A model generated the notes under the pieces. That model ran no database searches. It had not been told where the DNA came from and saw nothing but the letters and a program-made list of their open reading frames with translations. Shown here one piece after another: positions 51,579 to 62,921 of a stretch of DNA of 64,000 nucleotides; positions within the stretch are counted from its first letter, which is position 1, and each line of letters opens with the position of its first letter. Origin of the DNA: Viola odorata (lineage: Eukaryota > Streptophyta > Magnoliopsida > Malpighiales > Violaceae); contig OY829544.1 in assembly GCA_963691705.1 (NCBI GenBank), positions 39,949,917 to 40,013,916 on the forward strand, written 5' to 3'. Both the position numbers and the translations under genes were made by a program.

Positions 51579-52060
51579 TATAATAAGTGGGACCAAAATA
51601 TTAAAACAAGAAAAGTAAAAAAAAAAATAAAAGTATTTTTGTAAAAGAATAAAAGCAATTGAACAAATTTTCTTTACAATTAAAATAAATAATTTTTTTG
51701 TCGAGGACCTATTTTTTGACAAAAAATATTAAAAATATTAAATAACGGAATATTTTATGTCACGTAAGATTTTTGTTATGGAAGGACCCAATTGAATATC
51801 ATACCTAAATGTTAAAAATTTTATCGAAACTGAGGATACATTCGAGACATTTTTCTATTAAATGTCACGTATTTGACTAATTCATCCGCATACTAATAAT
51901 TTGTATTTAACATACTTTTTAGTGCGGAAAAGTGATGAATATCAATATATTTTTCATAAAAAAAAGTATTAGTTTTTTTATAGGTGGAGGTGGGATTAGA
52001 ACGTGAGTTCGTACACCTTTGCTACCGGTCACTAATTGATAACACATGTCAATGGGTATG
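51579..52060. other. AT-rich stretch without genes, possible SINE-like fragment at its right end
   Basis: No ORF. About 51965-52060 read on the minus strand has GTTCTAATCCCACCTCCACC, resembling a B box followed by a SINE-type tail. A comparable text in the opposite orientation lies right of the next element (62925-63005). Confidence 0.35.
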
Positions 52061-52065
52061 TATAG

Positions 52066-54199
52066 TGTTGCTACCCGAATTTTGACTTACGTCGCAACTC
52101 TTTTATTATATTGCTTGTCACGACTAGTAGTCCGGTGCTGGTACCCGAATTTTGACGCTAGCACGTTCAATCACCTGCAAAATAGCATGCCTGCATTTTT
52201 ACGCGCTTAATCAATTATAGTCGCTTTATCTTTATATTTTTTCGCTAACCGTTATTGATCTCTCGGCCCAGCTCGAGTCCTTTCGTATTCTTTAATTTTT
52301 ATCAATCATTTTGGCTCTTATACTTTTTTTCTTATTAGGTCCCGAATGAGCCTTTTTGGCACTTTGTCAAAATAAACGTGTTTAGAGAGTTGAGCTCAAA
52401 TTTTTGTTCGCACCAACTCGATCGTCATATTTTTCTCTATAACGTAATTGCTACTCCGAGTAATTAATTACGTTTTTGCGATTTAAATACACACTCTTTT
52501 CCAACTCAAAATTCTTGTTGTTTGGTGGATCAAATTGCTTGATTTTTGTTGGGTTTAGTTTGCCTCTCGGTCTAGTTTTGTTTCTATGCATTTTTGCATG
52601 TTTATTTGGTGATTTTGGGCGACTAGTCCTTCCTTGGTCGCCGGCCTTAGCTCCGGCGCAAGGAAGAAGAAGAACAGTGCCATGCGTTCTTAAAGAAGAA
52701 GGAAGGTGACGGGCCAAGCCCGTCCTTTTCTTTTCTTTTAAAACACAGATGGGCCTTGACTTAAGCCAAGCCCATCTGTTCCCCTTTTCAATTTAAAGTC
52801 ATGGGCCTAGGTTTTATTCCTGGCCCATTTTAATTTAATTCCAGCATGTGGGCCCGGCCCAAATAATTTTTTGTCGTTTGTTCGAGTCACTTTATTTTCA
52901 TAATAACATGCCTCGTATGCCGTATTTAAATTAATTGCTCGTATGCCCTCTTTTTTACAATTATGCCATGTTTTAAATCATATGCTCTTTTTTATAATTA
53001 CGCCATGTTTTAAATCGTATGTTATATTTAATTAAATACTTGTATGCCTTATTTAATTAAGTACTTGTGTGTTACATTTAATTAAATACTCGTACGCCTT
53101 ATTTAATATATAAATTACGTCATTGTTTAAATCGTATGAATATTTTTGTATGCTCCCTTTTTTTGTAATTTTTGCCATGTTAATTATTTATCAATATGTT
53201 CATACACTCATATGTGTTAAAATATTTTTTTGCTTACTTGCCATGTTTAATTAATTACTTGTTTGTTTGAAATTAATTAAATGTTTATTTTACCTGTTCA
53301 TTATTTATTTTCGATCGAACTATCACTAATACTTTCATTTTGTAAGGTAGATCAAGTTCACGCAACGCAAGTACGCTTTCTACCCCTTTTTATTTATTCA
53401 ATGTCTTCCACAAATATTACTCGTATGCATGATATTTAAAAATGTTAGAAAACTCGAAATATTCGTATGCATGATAATTATGATTGAAATGAATCAACGA
53501 CATGTATACGTGTTTAAATCACTCGCTTTTATACCATGAAATTAATTGTTTTGCATTGATATATGAATATGGTGGCTTCGATCCCACACGGTTATTTGCA
53601 TTTCATTAAATTGGTATTGTGCTACTATTTATCCATGTTAGGATCACTTAGTAAATTAATTAATCATTCATGGCCCGATGATGATAAAGAGGGCTCTCGC
53701 TTTAGTAAACAGTCTCGACTGTCCCGATAAGAAATAACAAAAAATATTAAAGCGATGAATACCTCTGAGGGCCCATGGACAACTGGAAGGTGGCCCAATC
53801 TTCGTAACAGGATTTCATTTGATACTTTGCGATCATTTACTCCATGAATGATTAAAAAGTGGCGCGTTTTCGTGCGCGGGATCGGACGACACTTTCCGGT
53901 TACTTACTCATTTTTATGTTGAAAATATTTTCCAAACACCTTTTTAACCGGTAACCTTTTAAGGATGTGACTCGGGTGCCTAACACCTTCCCGAGTCCAT
54001 AATACGACCTGGAACCTTCGTTCTTAGGTTTAGACCACATGCGCCTTAGTTTTTTTTATTTTTTTATGCCATGATGATTAGGTTCCCTAAACCTTAGAAA
54101 ATAGGGTGGCGACTTCATTGCATTATGTGAAGCATCCATTTATGCTTAGCATCCGTCCCGAACCTAAACTCGTCTTTCGACGAAAAAGGGGGTGCGACA
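52066..54199 (+). repeat. 5' LTR of the Ogre-like element (2134 bp), core promoter deleted
   Basis: Compared with the 3' LTR it lacks about 598 bp (equivalent to 60606-61203), including TATAAATA. The breakpoint at about 52450 carries a short TGC match. It also has small extra pieces near 52845 (GGGCCCGGCCC) that the 3' LTR lacks. It ends GGGGGTGCGACA. Confidence 0.9.
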
Positions 54200-54202
54200 G
54201 TT

Positions 54203-54220
54203 TGGCGACTTCACTAGGGA
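54203..54220 (+). other. Primer binding site of the Ogre-like element
   Basis: TGGCGACTTCACTAGGGA lies three bases after the 5' LTR. Similar PBS text is familiar from Ogre-type elements, where a tRNA-Arg primer is reported. The tRNA match was not tested. Confidence 0.6.
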
Positions 54221-55810
54221 GTTTAAGGTCGAAGCCGGTTTTTTTAGGTGTTTATTTTTTATTTTTTATTATTTTTACTTGCTTTAATAAACTGTTTTCG
54301 TGATTATTTGTTATATTCTTTGATCAATCGTCATACTCATGCATAGTGCCTTACACCCAAGGGACAATTACCAAATATGCTTAGGAGGGTAGTAGTGATG
54401 CCCTGGGACACGTGTCCTGGATAGTGTTCACCAACCCCACTCGGACGAACCCCTAAAATCAGTCGAAAGGTTGCATGGTTCTGCAAGGAATCGGTTGACA
54501 CTGGCCGACACTTTAGGGACCATTCTATGGTATCGTCCGGGAACTTTGCGGCCGTTAGAAATTAGTCGACGTCAAAAGCCCTCATCATGTGCATCATACT
54601 TGTTTTGTCATAACTTTGGTCGTCATGTTTCTATGTTTTTTTTCTAAGTATAATTTTTACGATGCATGAAAAAACCTTAGTAAAATTAATCAATCAATCT
54701 ACTAACACTTAAACTCTATTTTTATTTTTCCCTAAAGACCCATCCTGCTTTGTTCAAATGATAGTGCCTACGTTACTTTCACTTGATACTTTTGGGGGTA
54801 GAAGTCTTGAGAACCAAGCTGCACGAGGGGATATGTTGAAATCCTGTTTCATTCTCGATATTACGGCCAAGATTGGGATGGAAGAAGTGGAGAGTCATAA
54901 AGGGTAGCTTGCGTCGTTGGAATATTTTTTGGTATAAGCAAATGGATCCCAACTTCCAAGTTTGACGCCTTCAAAAGAAAAAGAATCATGCATCCGCTAC
55001 CTTAAATTGTCTTTTTGCCCAATGTAATAATATTTCTAGACTATGTCTACTACCTTTTACTCGGTTAAACTTATGTTGGTCGTACCCCTCATTTTTTATG
55101 GAAAAAAAATCAATGATAAAGTTCGTAGTTATTCGGATAATTATGAAATCCGTGTTTTCCTTTTTTCGCACATCCAAAAGATATCAAACGACTATCGCCT
55201 ACAATCAAAACAACACAAAAGGCTAACCCTTGAGATGAAAACACACAAAAAAAAATATAGACCAAATGATGATAACGCAGAGATAACCGTTTCTTCTCGG
55301 TTTCAGCTACGTGCACTTTTTCCTTGGCCAATATCAAAGCGATTTGCTCAAAGTTTCTACTCGAATAAATCACGAAAGATGTTGTTAACAGGCTGAAGTC
55401 TGCCCACGCCAAATTTTAGAATTTTCTGGGCGGAGCATCTCTAAAAAAAAAAAATTAGAACGCAAGGACAGTTACTTCTTCTCGGTTTCAGCTGCGCACT
55501 CTTTTGTTGTGGCCAGCGTCCCCTCATAGCGCCGATCCATGGGTTTCGTTGATAGCATCCAAGATCACATCTCATCGAGTGGAATGAATAAAAACTTTCT
55601 TCGTATCTTCACCGAAGTGTCATCTTCTCATTCGTCCTAAAAGTATTAAGTGGAAGTGTGGCCAAAAGAGTGAACAAGTAGCACGGAGGCTTCGGGGTTA
55701 CTTTGCCCGTACTTACTATTTTTCTTTGTCTATTTTTCAGGTTAACCATAGCTCCTTGAAGGAAAACTACTCCACCAAGGCTCCCCGTAACTAGACTTCA
55801 AGCGCGAAAA
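54221..55810 (+). other. Leader of the Ogre-like element, no gene
   Basis: No supported ORF. Frames at 55043-55412 on both strands are A/T-biased and unlike known proteins. The stretch before the gag remnant is probably untranslated leader. Confidence 0.55.
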
Positions 55811-56248
55811 ATGGTCGAACAAGCCAAGACAGAAGAGATGTTGGCTGCTAGAATAGCAGAGTTGGAAGAGTAAGTCAGGGTTACTACAGAGAGGACCGCT
55901 CAGGCCAAAAAAGAGCGAGATGAAACAACCACTAAATTCCCACCCAGTTTCGATCCTAGTAAAATGATGGGACCTCCCTCATCCGCCATTACTGGGTCAT
56001 CAGGACCCCAATCACTTTCTGTCCCCGGGGGCCAATGGAAATGGACAAGTCCTTTCACTGTACCTATCACCACAATCCCTATAGTTAACACAGGTGGAGA
56101 AACTGCTACAACGCTGCAACATTCTTTGGTTAACCTTACTTTAGACCTGGGTCAAAGTCTGATTCATCAGGAATCCCAGGGCCTTCGACTAAATGCTGGC
56201 GATGCCTACAATAATTTTGTATATAGTCGAGCCTACGACTATAAATAA
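55811..56248 (+). pseudogene. Gag N-terminal remnant of the Ogre-like element
   Basis: It starts MVEQAKTEEMLAARIAELEE, an N-terminal helix typical of Ogre/Tat-type Gags. A stop TAA at 55871-55873 follows, and the same frame then continues to 56248 with a Pro/Thr-rich spacer. No gag core, zinc knuckle or pol follows. With 145 codons it is a fragment. Its retention just after the leader may reflect RNA packaging signals rather than protein function, which is inference. Confidence 0.5.
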
Positions 56249-56593
56249 GGGCGCTTGATGGGAGGCAACCCACATGTTCTTTTCAATATTTCCATTTTTC
56301 GTTAATCAACATCTCGGGATACCTTTTCCTTATGAATTTACTATTTAATTCCCTCTTCATTTCAAGTGCAATGAGACTTGTAAACTTGGGGGCAAGCAAG
56401 TGGAGTGACGACCAAAAGAAGGTGTTGAAAAATGTCAAAGCTCATTTTTTAGGGAAGTTTTCCTTTACATTTTCGCAATTTCCTTCTCCAATTTATGTTT
56501 CCGCAACTTACATTTTCGCATTTTTAAAATTCCTACGACTTACATTGCTACAAATGTGTGTGCATATTGTTTGCTAAAATCCTTAACTTTCGC

Positions 56594-56641
56594 AAAAATA
56601 AATAAATAAATAAATAAATATATATATATATATATATATAA
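56594..56641 (+). repeat. AAAT/TA microsatellite
   Basis: (AAAT)n followed by (TA)n, about 48 bp. The surrounding 56249-57280 has no supported gene. Confidence 0.9.
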
Positions 56642-57290
56642 CTTGTGCGTTAATTAGAAATTATATAAACATACATGATCTTGTCTGTTAGCTCTTATAT
56701 CCATGACATGATTTAGGCGTAAGCAGTTACAAACATATCCCTGTGAGTATTTTGGGCCTTCACGCCTTGTTTCTTTCATGAGTGTAAGTGTTAAACTAGG
56801 TGCTGGTTAGATTTGCATAATATCCAGGGTACATGAACCATTAGACATGGGATAATAGTAAGAAGACATTGGACTTTGCTTTGCTCTTCTTCCACATTTT
56901 TTAGTTTTTAACTTTTTCGCCCTCAAAACACATACCTTGTACACCATATACAACTCTATCAAACGCTTCAAAGCCTTCTTCTAAACTCCTCACAAATGGG
57001 TAAGTGCTCGACGGAATTGGCCGACTAAAGCGCCAGAAGCATGTTAAGTTCATTTCAATGAATCAGCAGGACGAAAAGGAAACCCTCAAAGGTTGACAGT
57101 CCGCGCTAACACCCGGAGAAGCGGAAAAAAAAAAATCGAAGGCCACTACCCAAAAGAATCAAAACAAAGGAAATTGTACTTGCTTCACTCGCTGTTTGTA
57201 TTTGTATTCAAAAAAAGAAAAAAAGAAAAAAAGAATAATAAAGAAAAAGAAGAGAAAAAGAAACAAAAAAAAAGAAGATTCAAAAAGAGG

Positions 57291-57665
57291 GTATCTCAAA
57301 GAACCCAAGTCAATGAAAGTAGAAGCAAGTACGAAAAAAATCATCAATCAAAATCGATCAAGATGATCACAAGAAGAGCGTTCCTAGCAAAAGATGAAGA
57401 AACTTGTATACAGAGGGTATCTCAAAGAACCCAAGTCAATGAAAGTAGAAACAAGTACGAAAAAAATCATCAATCGGAATCGATCAAAGACGATCACAGG
57501 AAGAGCGTTCCTAGAAAAAGATGAAGAAACTTGTATACAGAGGGTATCTCAAAGAATCCAAGTCAATGAAAGTAGAAGCAAGTACGAAAAAAATCATCAA
57601 TTAGAATCGATCAAGACGATCATAGGAAGAGCATTCCTAGCAAAAGATGAAGAAACTTGTATACT
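57291..57665 (+). repeat. 126-bp tandem repeat, three copies
   Basis: Units begin GTATCTCAAAGAA at 57291, 57417 and 57543, giving a period of exactly 126 bp. Because 126 is a multiple of three, a frame stays open through repeats, but coding potential is not otherwise supported. It is preceded by an A/AAG-rich tract (57210-57285). Confidence 0.9.
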
Positions 57666-58329
57666 TCACTTTCACCTCGATCAAGTCATCAAGCATCGTT
57701 CACCACGATTTTTCCTCATCACAGTCAGTCGTCGAGCACAAACTCATTAAAACCTTTCACACACAAAAAAACAAAACAAACACAACACTTTTCCTTTCTT
57801 CTACAAATTCCTCCTTTCTTTCTCCCTAGCAAAGTCCTTTCGATTATTAGCATGCCCATGCATGTGCATCTTTATTGGAAGTTTATTCACTCAGATTGAC
57901 ATTGCAAATCTGATTTTGTGCTATGTTTGCTGCATTTTTAGGAGTGTAAACACATAGCCCTGTTTTTTAGCGCAAGCATAAACACTAATATCTAGTGAGA
58001 ATTGCTTATGTTTACATGTCATGGGAAAGTCTTGTTCTTGAGGTCGTTATTTCCTGAACAAGATGCAGACGTTATCTAGACTTGTATCAATAACGTTTAT
58101 ATAACTAAAACTGAACGAACATTTTTCAAAGAATATACTTGATTTGATTTTCTCTTAAAACAAAGAGGTCATTTTCATTCCAACAAAAGACTTGGGGGCA
58201 AGCCATGGGTTAAATGTAGGAATATTTGATATTTCTCACATAGGTCATTTGCTCTCTCTTTTCCTATCTGTTGCTGCTTCGCGTTTGCTTCCTTCCTATT
58301 TGCAGGACACAGATATACTTCAGGGGAAT

Positions 58330-58460
58330 CAACCAATGGGTCTTCGATGACAACGTTGTTGTAAAGCCCTCGCCATTGGGTCTTCGATGACAACATCATT
58401 GTAAAGCCCTCGCCATTGGGTCTTCGATGAAAAATCGTTGTAATGCCCTCATCATGGATT
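58330..58460 (+). repeat. CCATTGGGTCTTCGATGA repeat, three copies
   Basis: Units of about 45-47 bp: TGGGTCTTCGATGACAAC, then GTTGTAAAGCCCTCGCCA. It directly precedes the next array. The 57666-58329 stretch before it has no supported gene. Confidence 0.85.
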
Positions 58461-58469
58461 TTTGTTAAA

Positions 58470-59345
58470 ATCCAATCAACTTTCCTCATTATCAGAGAAG
58501 AGAAGATCATCATTTCCTCATTATCAGAGAAGTCCAGATCAACTTTCCTCATTATCAGAGAAGAGAAGATCATCATTTTCCTCATTATCAGAGAAGACCA
58601 GATCAACTTTCCTCATTATCAGAGAAGACCAGATCAACTTTCCTCATTATCAGAGAAGAGAAGATCATCATTTTCCTCATTATCAGAGAAGACCAGATCA
58701 ACTTTCCTCATTATCAGAGAAGAGAAGATCATCATTTTCCTCATTATCAGAGAAGACCAGATCAACTTTCCTCATTATCAGAGAAGAGAAGATCATTATT
58801 ATCCTCATTATCAGAGAAGACATCAAACCTCATTGTCAGAGAAGATCATCAAAGATCCTCATTATCAAAGAAGATCATCAAACCTCATTATCAGAGAAGA
58901 CCAGATCAACTTTTTTCATTATCAGAGAAGAAAAGATCGTCATTATCCTCATTATCAGAGAAGACATCAAACCTCATTATCAGAGAAGACCAGATCAACT
59001 TTCCTCATTATCAGAGAAGAGAAGATCATTATTATCCTCATTATTAGAGAAGACATCAAACCTCATTATCAGAGAAGATCATCAAACATCCTCATTATCA
59101 GAGAAGACATCAAACCTCATTATCAGAAAAGATCATCAAACATCCTCACTATCAGAGAAGACCACATCTCCTCATTATCAGATAAGATCATCAACGTCCT
59201 CACTATCAGAGACAACCGATTTCAGTATCAGAGATCATCATTTCCTCATTATCAGAGAAGATCATCATTTCCTCAGTATTAGAGACAACTATCCTCATTA
59301 TTAGAGAAGATCATCAATGTCCTCACTATCAGAGACATTTCCCTC
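58470..59345 (+). repeat. CCTCATTATCAGAGAAGA minisatellite, about 30 copies
   Basis: Core CTCATTATCAGAGAAGA with spacers of 8-15 bp such as CCAGATCAACTTT or CATCAAAC. Higher-order repeats of two to three units are visible at 58500-58790. Two overlapping long frames (58443-59282, 58462-59304) come from the repeat and are not genes. Confidence 0.95.
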
Positions 59346-59544
59346 AAAGGTACGTTACTATCAACTAACATCAGGCCAAAGGTACGTTCTAATTCTTATT
59401 TACAATTCTGCAATTTACGTTTTTCCTCACTATCAGAGAAGTTGTCATTTACATTTTTGCATTTCTGCATTCTCCCTCAATGTTCGAGTAGTCTGCATTT
59501 ATTTTCCCGTAATTGGCATTGTTTCTGGAGTTCCCTATATTTTT

Positions 59545-60070
59545 CATAATTAATACTCCTCCTTGAGCGACTACTTTCCTGTCTATCTAAAATACTCCTC
59601 CTTGAGCGACTACTTTCCTGTCTATCTAAAATACTCCTCCTTGAGCGACTACTTTCCTGTCTATCTAAATACTCCTCCTTGAGCGACTATATCTTTCAAT
59701 TCATATCTAAATACTCCTCCTTGAGCGATTACTTTTCTGCATAATTATTATCTCCTCCTTGAGCGACTACTTTTCTGCATAATTGAATTCTCCTCTTTGA
59801 GCGACTACTTTTCTGCATAATCAAATTCTCCTCCTTGAGCGACTACTTTTCTGCATAATCGAATTCTCCTCTTTGAGCGACTACTTTTCTGCATAATCAA
59901 ATTCTCCTCCTTGAGTGACTACTTTTCTGCATAACCAAATTCTATTCTACATATCCAAATACTCCTCCTTGAGCGACTACTTTTCTCCCTAAACTAAATA
60001 CTCCTTCTTGAGCGACTATGTCTTTACATAATTCTACAATTCGGCATAATAAATACCCCTCATTGAGCAA
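59545..60070 (+). repeat. CTCCTCCTTGAGCGACTAC minisatellite, about 13 copies
   Basis: Units of 36-44 bp built on ACTCCTCCTTGAGCGACTA plus TTTTCTGCATAATCAAAT or TTTCCTGTCTATCTAAA. The first three units are nearly identical. Confidence 0.95.
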
Positions 60071-60205
60071 CTTTATTCTTACGCTTTGTGCATAAACCCC
60101 CACTTCCACTAGTTAGGAGGTATTCAAAACTCGGTAAAAAATTGGGGCAACCGTCTTTACTACTTATCAAAAATTTCAGTTACACTGTATTTTTGATCAG
60201 ACAGT

Positions 60206-60219
60206 AAAGAGGGGGCAAC
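60206..60219 (+). other. Polypurine tract of the Ogre-like element
   Basis: AAAGAGGGGGCAAC abuts the 3' LTR start TGTTGC. Confidence 0.75.
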
Positions 60220-62916
60220 TGTTGCTACCCAAATTTTGACTTACGTCGCAACTCTTTTATTATATTGCTTGTCACGACTAGTAGCCCGGTGTTGGTACCC
60301 GAATTTTGACGCTAGCACGGTCAATCACCTGCAAAATAGCATGCCCGCATTTTTACGCGCTTAATCAATTATAGTCGCTTTATCTTTATATTTTTTCGCT
60401 AACTGTTATTGATCTCTCGACCCAACTCGAGTCCTTTCGTATTCTTTCATTTTTATCTATCATTTTGGCTCTTTTACTTTTTTTCTTATTAGGTCCCGAA
60501 CGAGCCTTTTCGGCACTTTGTCAAAATAAACGCGTTTAGAGAGTTGAGCTCAAATTTTTGTTTGCATCATCTCGATCTTCATATTTTTCTCTATAACGTA
60601 GTTGCCTTCGTTCGAATTTTTCGCCAGTTTCATCACACTGATAGTTCGAGCCCATAATTAATTACTAAGCATTTTTCCCTTTCCTTTTAATCAACCGTTG
60701 GATTGGTTGACTACTCCCTTAGTCAACCATCCAACGGTCGTGGATTTAAGCATTTCATCCATCTCCCTTTTCTTCCCCCACAAGTTTTCCTTTCCAAACT
60801 CGAAGCCGTGTCATCACTTCTAAGAATCAAGCCTCGTCATTGCTTCGAGAAGGAAGCCTTGTCACCATGTCGAGTCACTCCTTCCCGTTGCTTCCCTTCG
60901 TTTCCAACCACACAATAAATGAGCCGCGTCACGGCTTGTTCACTATGTTCGTCCAAGCTCTCCTCCTATAAATACCCTGCCCTTCCACCCTTAAAAGAGA
61001 GGGGTTGACGCACCCTCTCATCATCAACATCAATCCAAACGAAGCATGTAATCAAAGTGAGCATTTATCAAGCTTTCTCTCTCTAAAGTTTTTCACCAAT
61101 TTTCATTTTTATCTTTAATCATTCAATCAATTGCTCAAATCTATTTTAAATGCTTTATTTTCAAGTTATAATCACTCGTATTGCTCCAATTTGAATGCCT
61201 GCTGCTCCGAGTTATTAATTGCGTTTTTGCCATTTAAATACACACTCTTTTCCAACTCAAAATTCTTGTTGTTTGATGGATCAAATTGCTTGATTTTTGT
61301 TGGGTTTAGTTCGCCTCTCGGTCTAGTTTTGTTTCTATGCATTTTCGCGTGTTTATTTGGTGATTTTGGGCGACTGGTCCTTCCTTGGTCGACGGCCTTA
61401 GCGCCGGCGCAAGGAAGAAGAAGAAGAGTGCCATGCGGTCTTATAAAAGAAGGAAAGTGACGGGCCAAGCCCGTCCTTTTCTTTTCTTTTAGAACACAGA
61501 TGGGCCTTGGCTTAAGCCAAGCCCATCTGTTCCCCTTTTCAATTTAAAGTCATGGGCCTAGGATTTATTCCTGGCCCATTTTAATTTAATTCTAGTCTTT
61601 TGTTTGAGTCACTTTATTTTCGTAATAACATGCCTCGTATACCGTATTTAAATTAATTTCTCGTATGCTCTCTTTTTTACAATTATGCCATGTTTTAAAT
61701 TGTATGCTCTTTTTTATAATTATGTCATGTTTTAAATCGTATGTTATATTTAATTAAATACTTGTATGCCTTATTTAATTAAGTACTTGTGTGTTACATT
61801 TAATTAAATACTCGTGCGCCTTATTTAATGTATAAATTACGTCATTGTTTAAATCGTATGAATATTTTTGTATGCTCCTTTTTTTTTTGTAATTTTTGCC
61901 ATGTTAATTATTTATCAATATGTTCATACACTCGTATGTGTTAAAATATTTTTTTGCTTACTTGCCATGTTTAATTAATTACTTATTTGTTTGAAATTAA
62001 TTAAATATTTATTTTACCTATTCATTATTTATTTTCGATCGAACTATCGCTAATACTTTTGTTTTGTAAGGTAGATCAAGTTCACGCAACGCAAGTACGC
62101 TTTCTACCCCTTTTTATTTATTCAATGTCTTCCGCAAATATTACTCGTATGCATGATATTTAAAAATGTTAGAAAACTCGAAATATTCGTATGCGTGATA
62201 ATTATGATTGAAATGAATCAATGCACATGTATACGTGTTTAAATCACGCTTTTATACCATGAAATTAATTGTTTTGCATTGATATATGAGCATGGTGGCT
62301 TCGATCCCACACGGTTATTTGCATTATTGGTATTGTGCTAGTATTTATCCATGTTAGGATCACTTAGTAAATTAATTAATCATGCATGACCCGATGATGA
62401 TAAAGAGGGCTCTCGCTTTAGTAAACAGTCCTGACTGTCCCGATAAGAAATAACAAAAAATACTAAAGCGATGAATACCTCTGAGGGCCCATGGACAACT
62501 AGAAAGTGGCCCAATCTTCGTAACAGGATTTCGTATGACACTTTGCGATCATTTACTCCGTGAATGATTGAAAAGTGGCGCGTTTCCGTGCGCAGGATCG
62601 GACGACACTTTCCGGTTACTTACTCGTTTTTATGTTGAAAATGTTTTCCAAACACCTTTTTAACCGGTAACCTTTTAAGGATGTGACTCGGGTGCCTAAC
62701 ACCTTCCCGAGTCCATAATACGACCTCGAACCTTCGTTCTTAGGTTTAGACCACATGTGCCTTAGTTATTTTTGTTTTTTTTATGCCATGACGATTAGGT
62801 TCCCTAAACCTTAGAAAATATGGTGGCGACTTCATTGCATTATGCGAAACATCCATTTATGCTTAGCATCTATCCCGAACCTAAACTTATCTTTCGACGA
62901 AAAAGGGGGTGCGATA
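60220..62916 (+). repeat. 3' LTR of the Ogre-like element (2697 bp)
   Basis: It retains TATAAATA at 60967-60974 and a following leader segment missing from the 5' LTR. GACTCGGGTGCCTAACACC lies near 62683, and it ends GGGGGTGCGATA before the TATAG duplication. AT-rich degenerate repeats (CTCGTATGCC/TTTAATTAAATAC) occupy 61620-62000. Confidence 0.9.
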
Positions 62917-62921
62917 TATAG

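Larger units (their letters stand above)
52066..62916 (+). mobile_element. Non-autonomous Ogre-like LTR retrotransposon (10.9 kb)
   Basis: Long LTRs begin TGTTGCTACCC. A TATAG target duplication is at 52061-52065 and 62917-62921. The PBS is TGGCGACTTCACTAGGGA and the PPT AAAGAGGGGGCAAC. The interior (6.0 kb) has only a gag remnant and five tandem-repeat blocks, with no RT, RNase H or integrase. The long LTR, the PBS type and the GTGCCTAACACCTTCCC block are reminiscent of Ogre/Tat elements. That assignment is from memory. Confidence 0.85.

Noticed and set aside
55043..55412. Overlapping frames on both strands in the Ogre-like leader
   Set aside because: A/T-biased composition, no start context and no recognisable motif.
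58443..59304. Two overlapping 279-280 codon frames
   Set aside because: They are produced by the CCTCATTATCAGAGAAGA minisatellite read in two frames; there is no protein-like composition.
58470..59345. Regular repeats resembling a CRISPR array
   Set aside because: The spacers are themselves repeated and of uneven length, and the context is a plant retroelement. It is a minisatellite.
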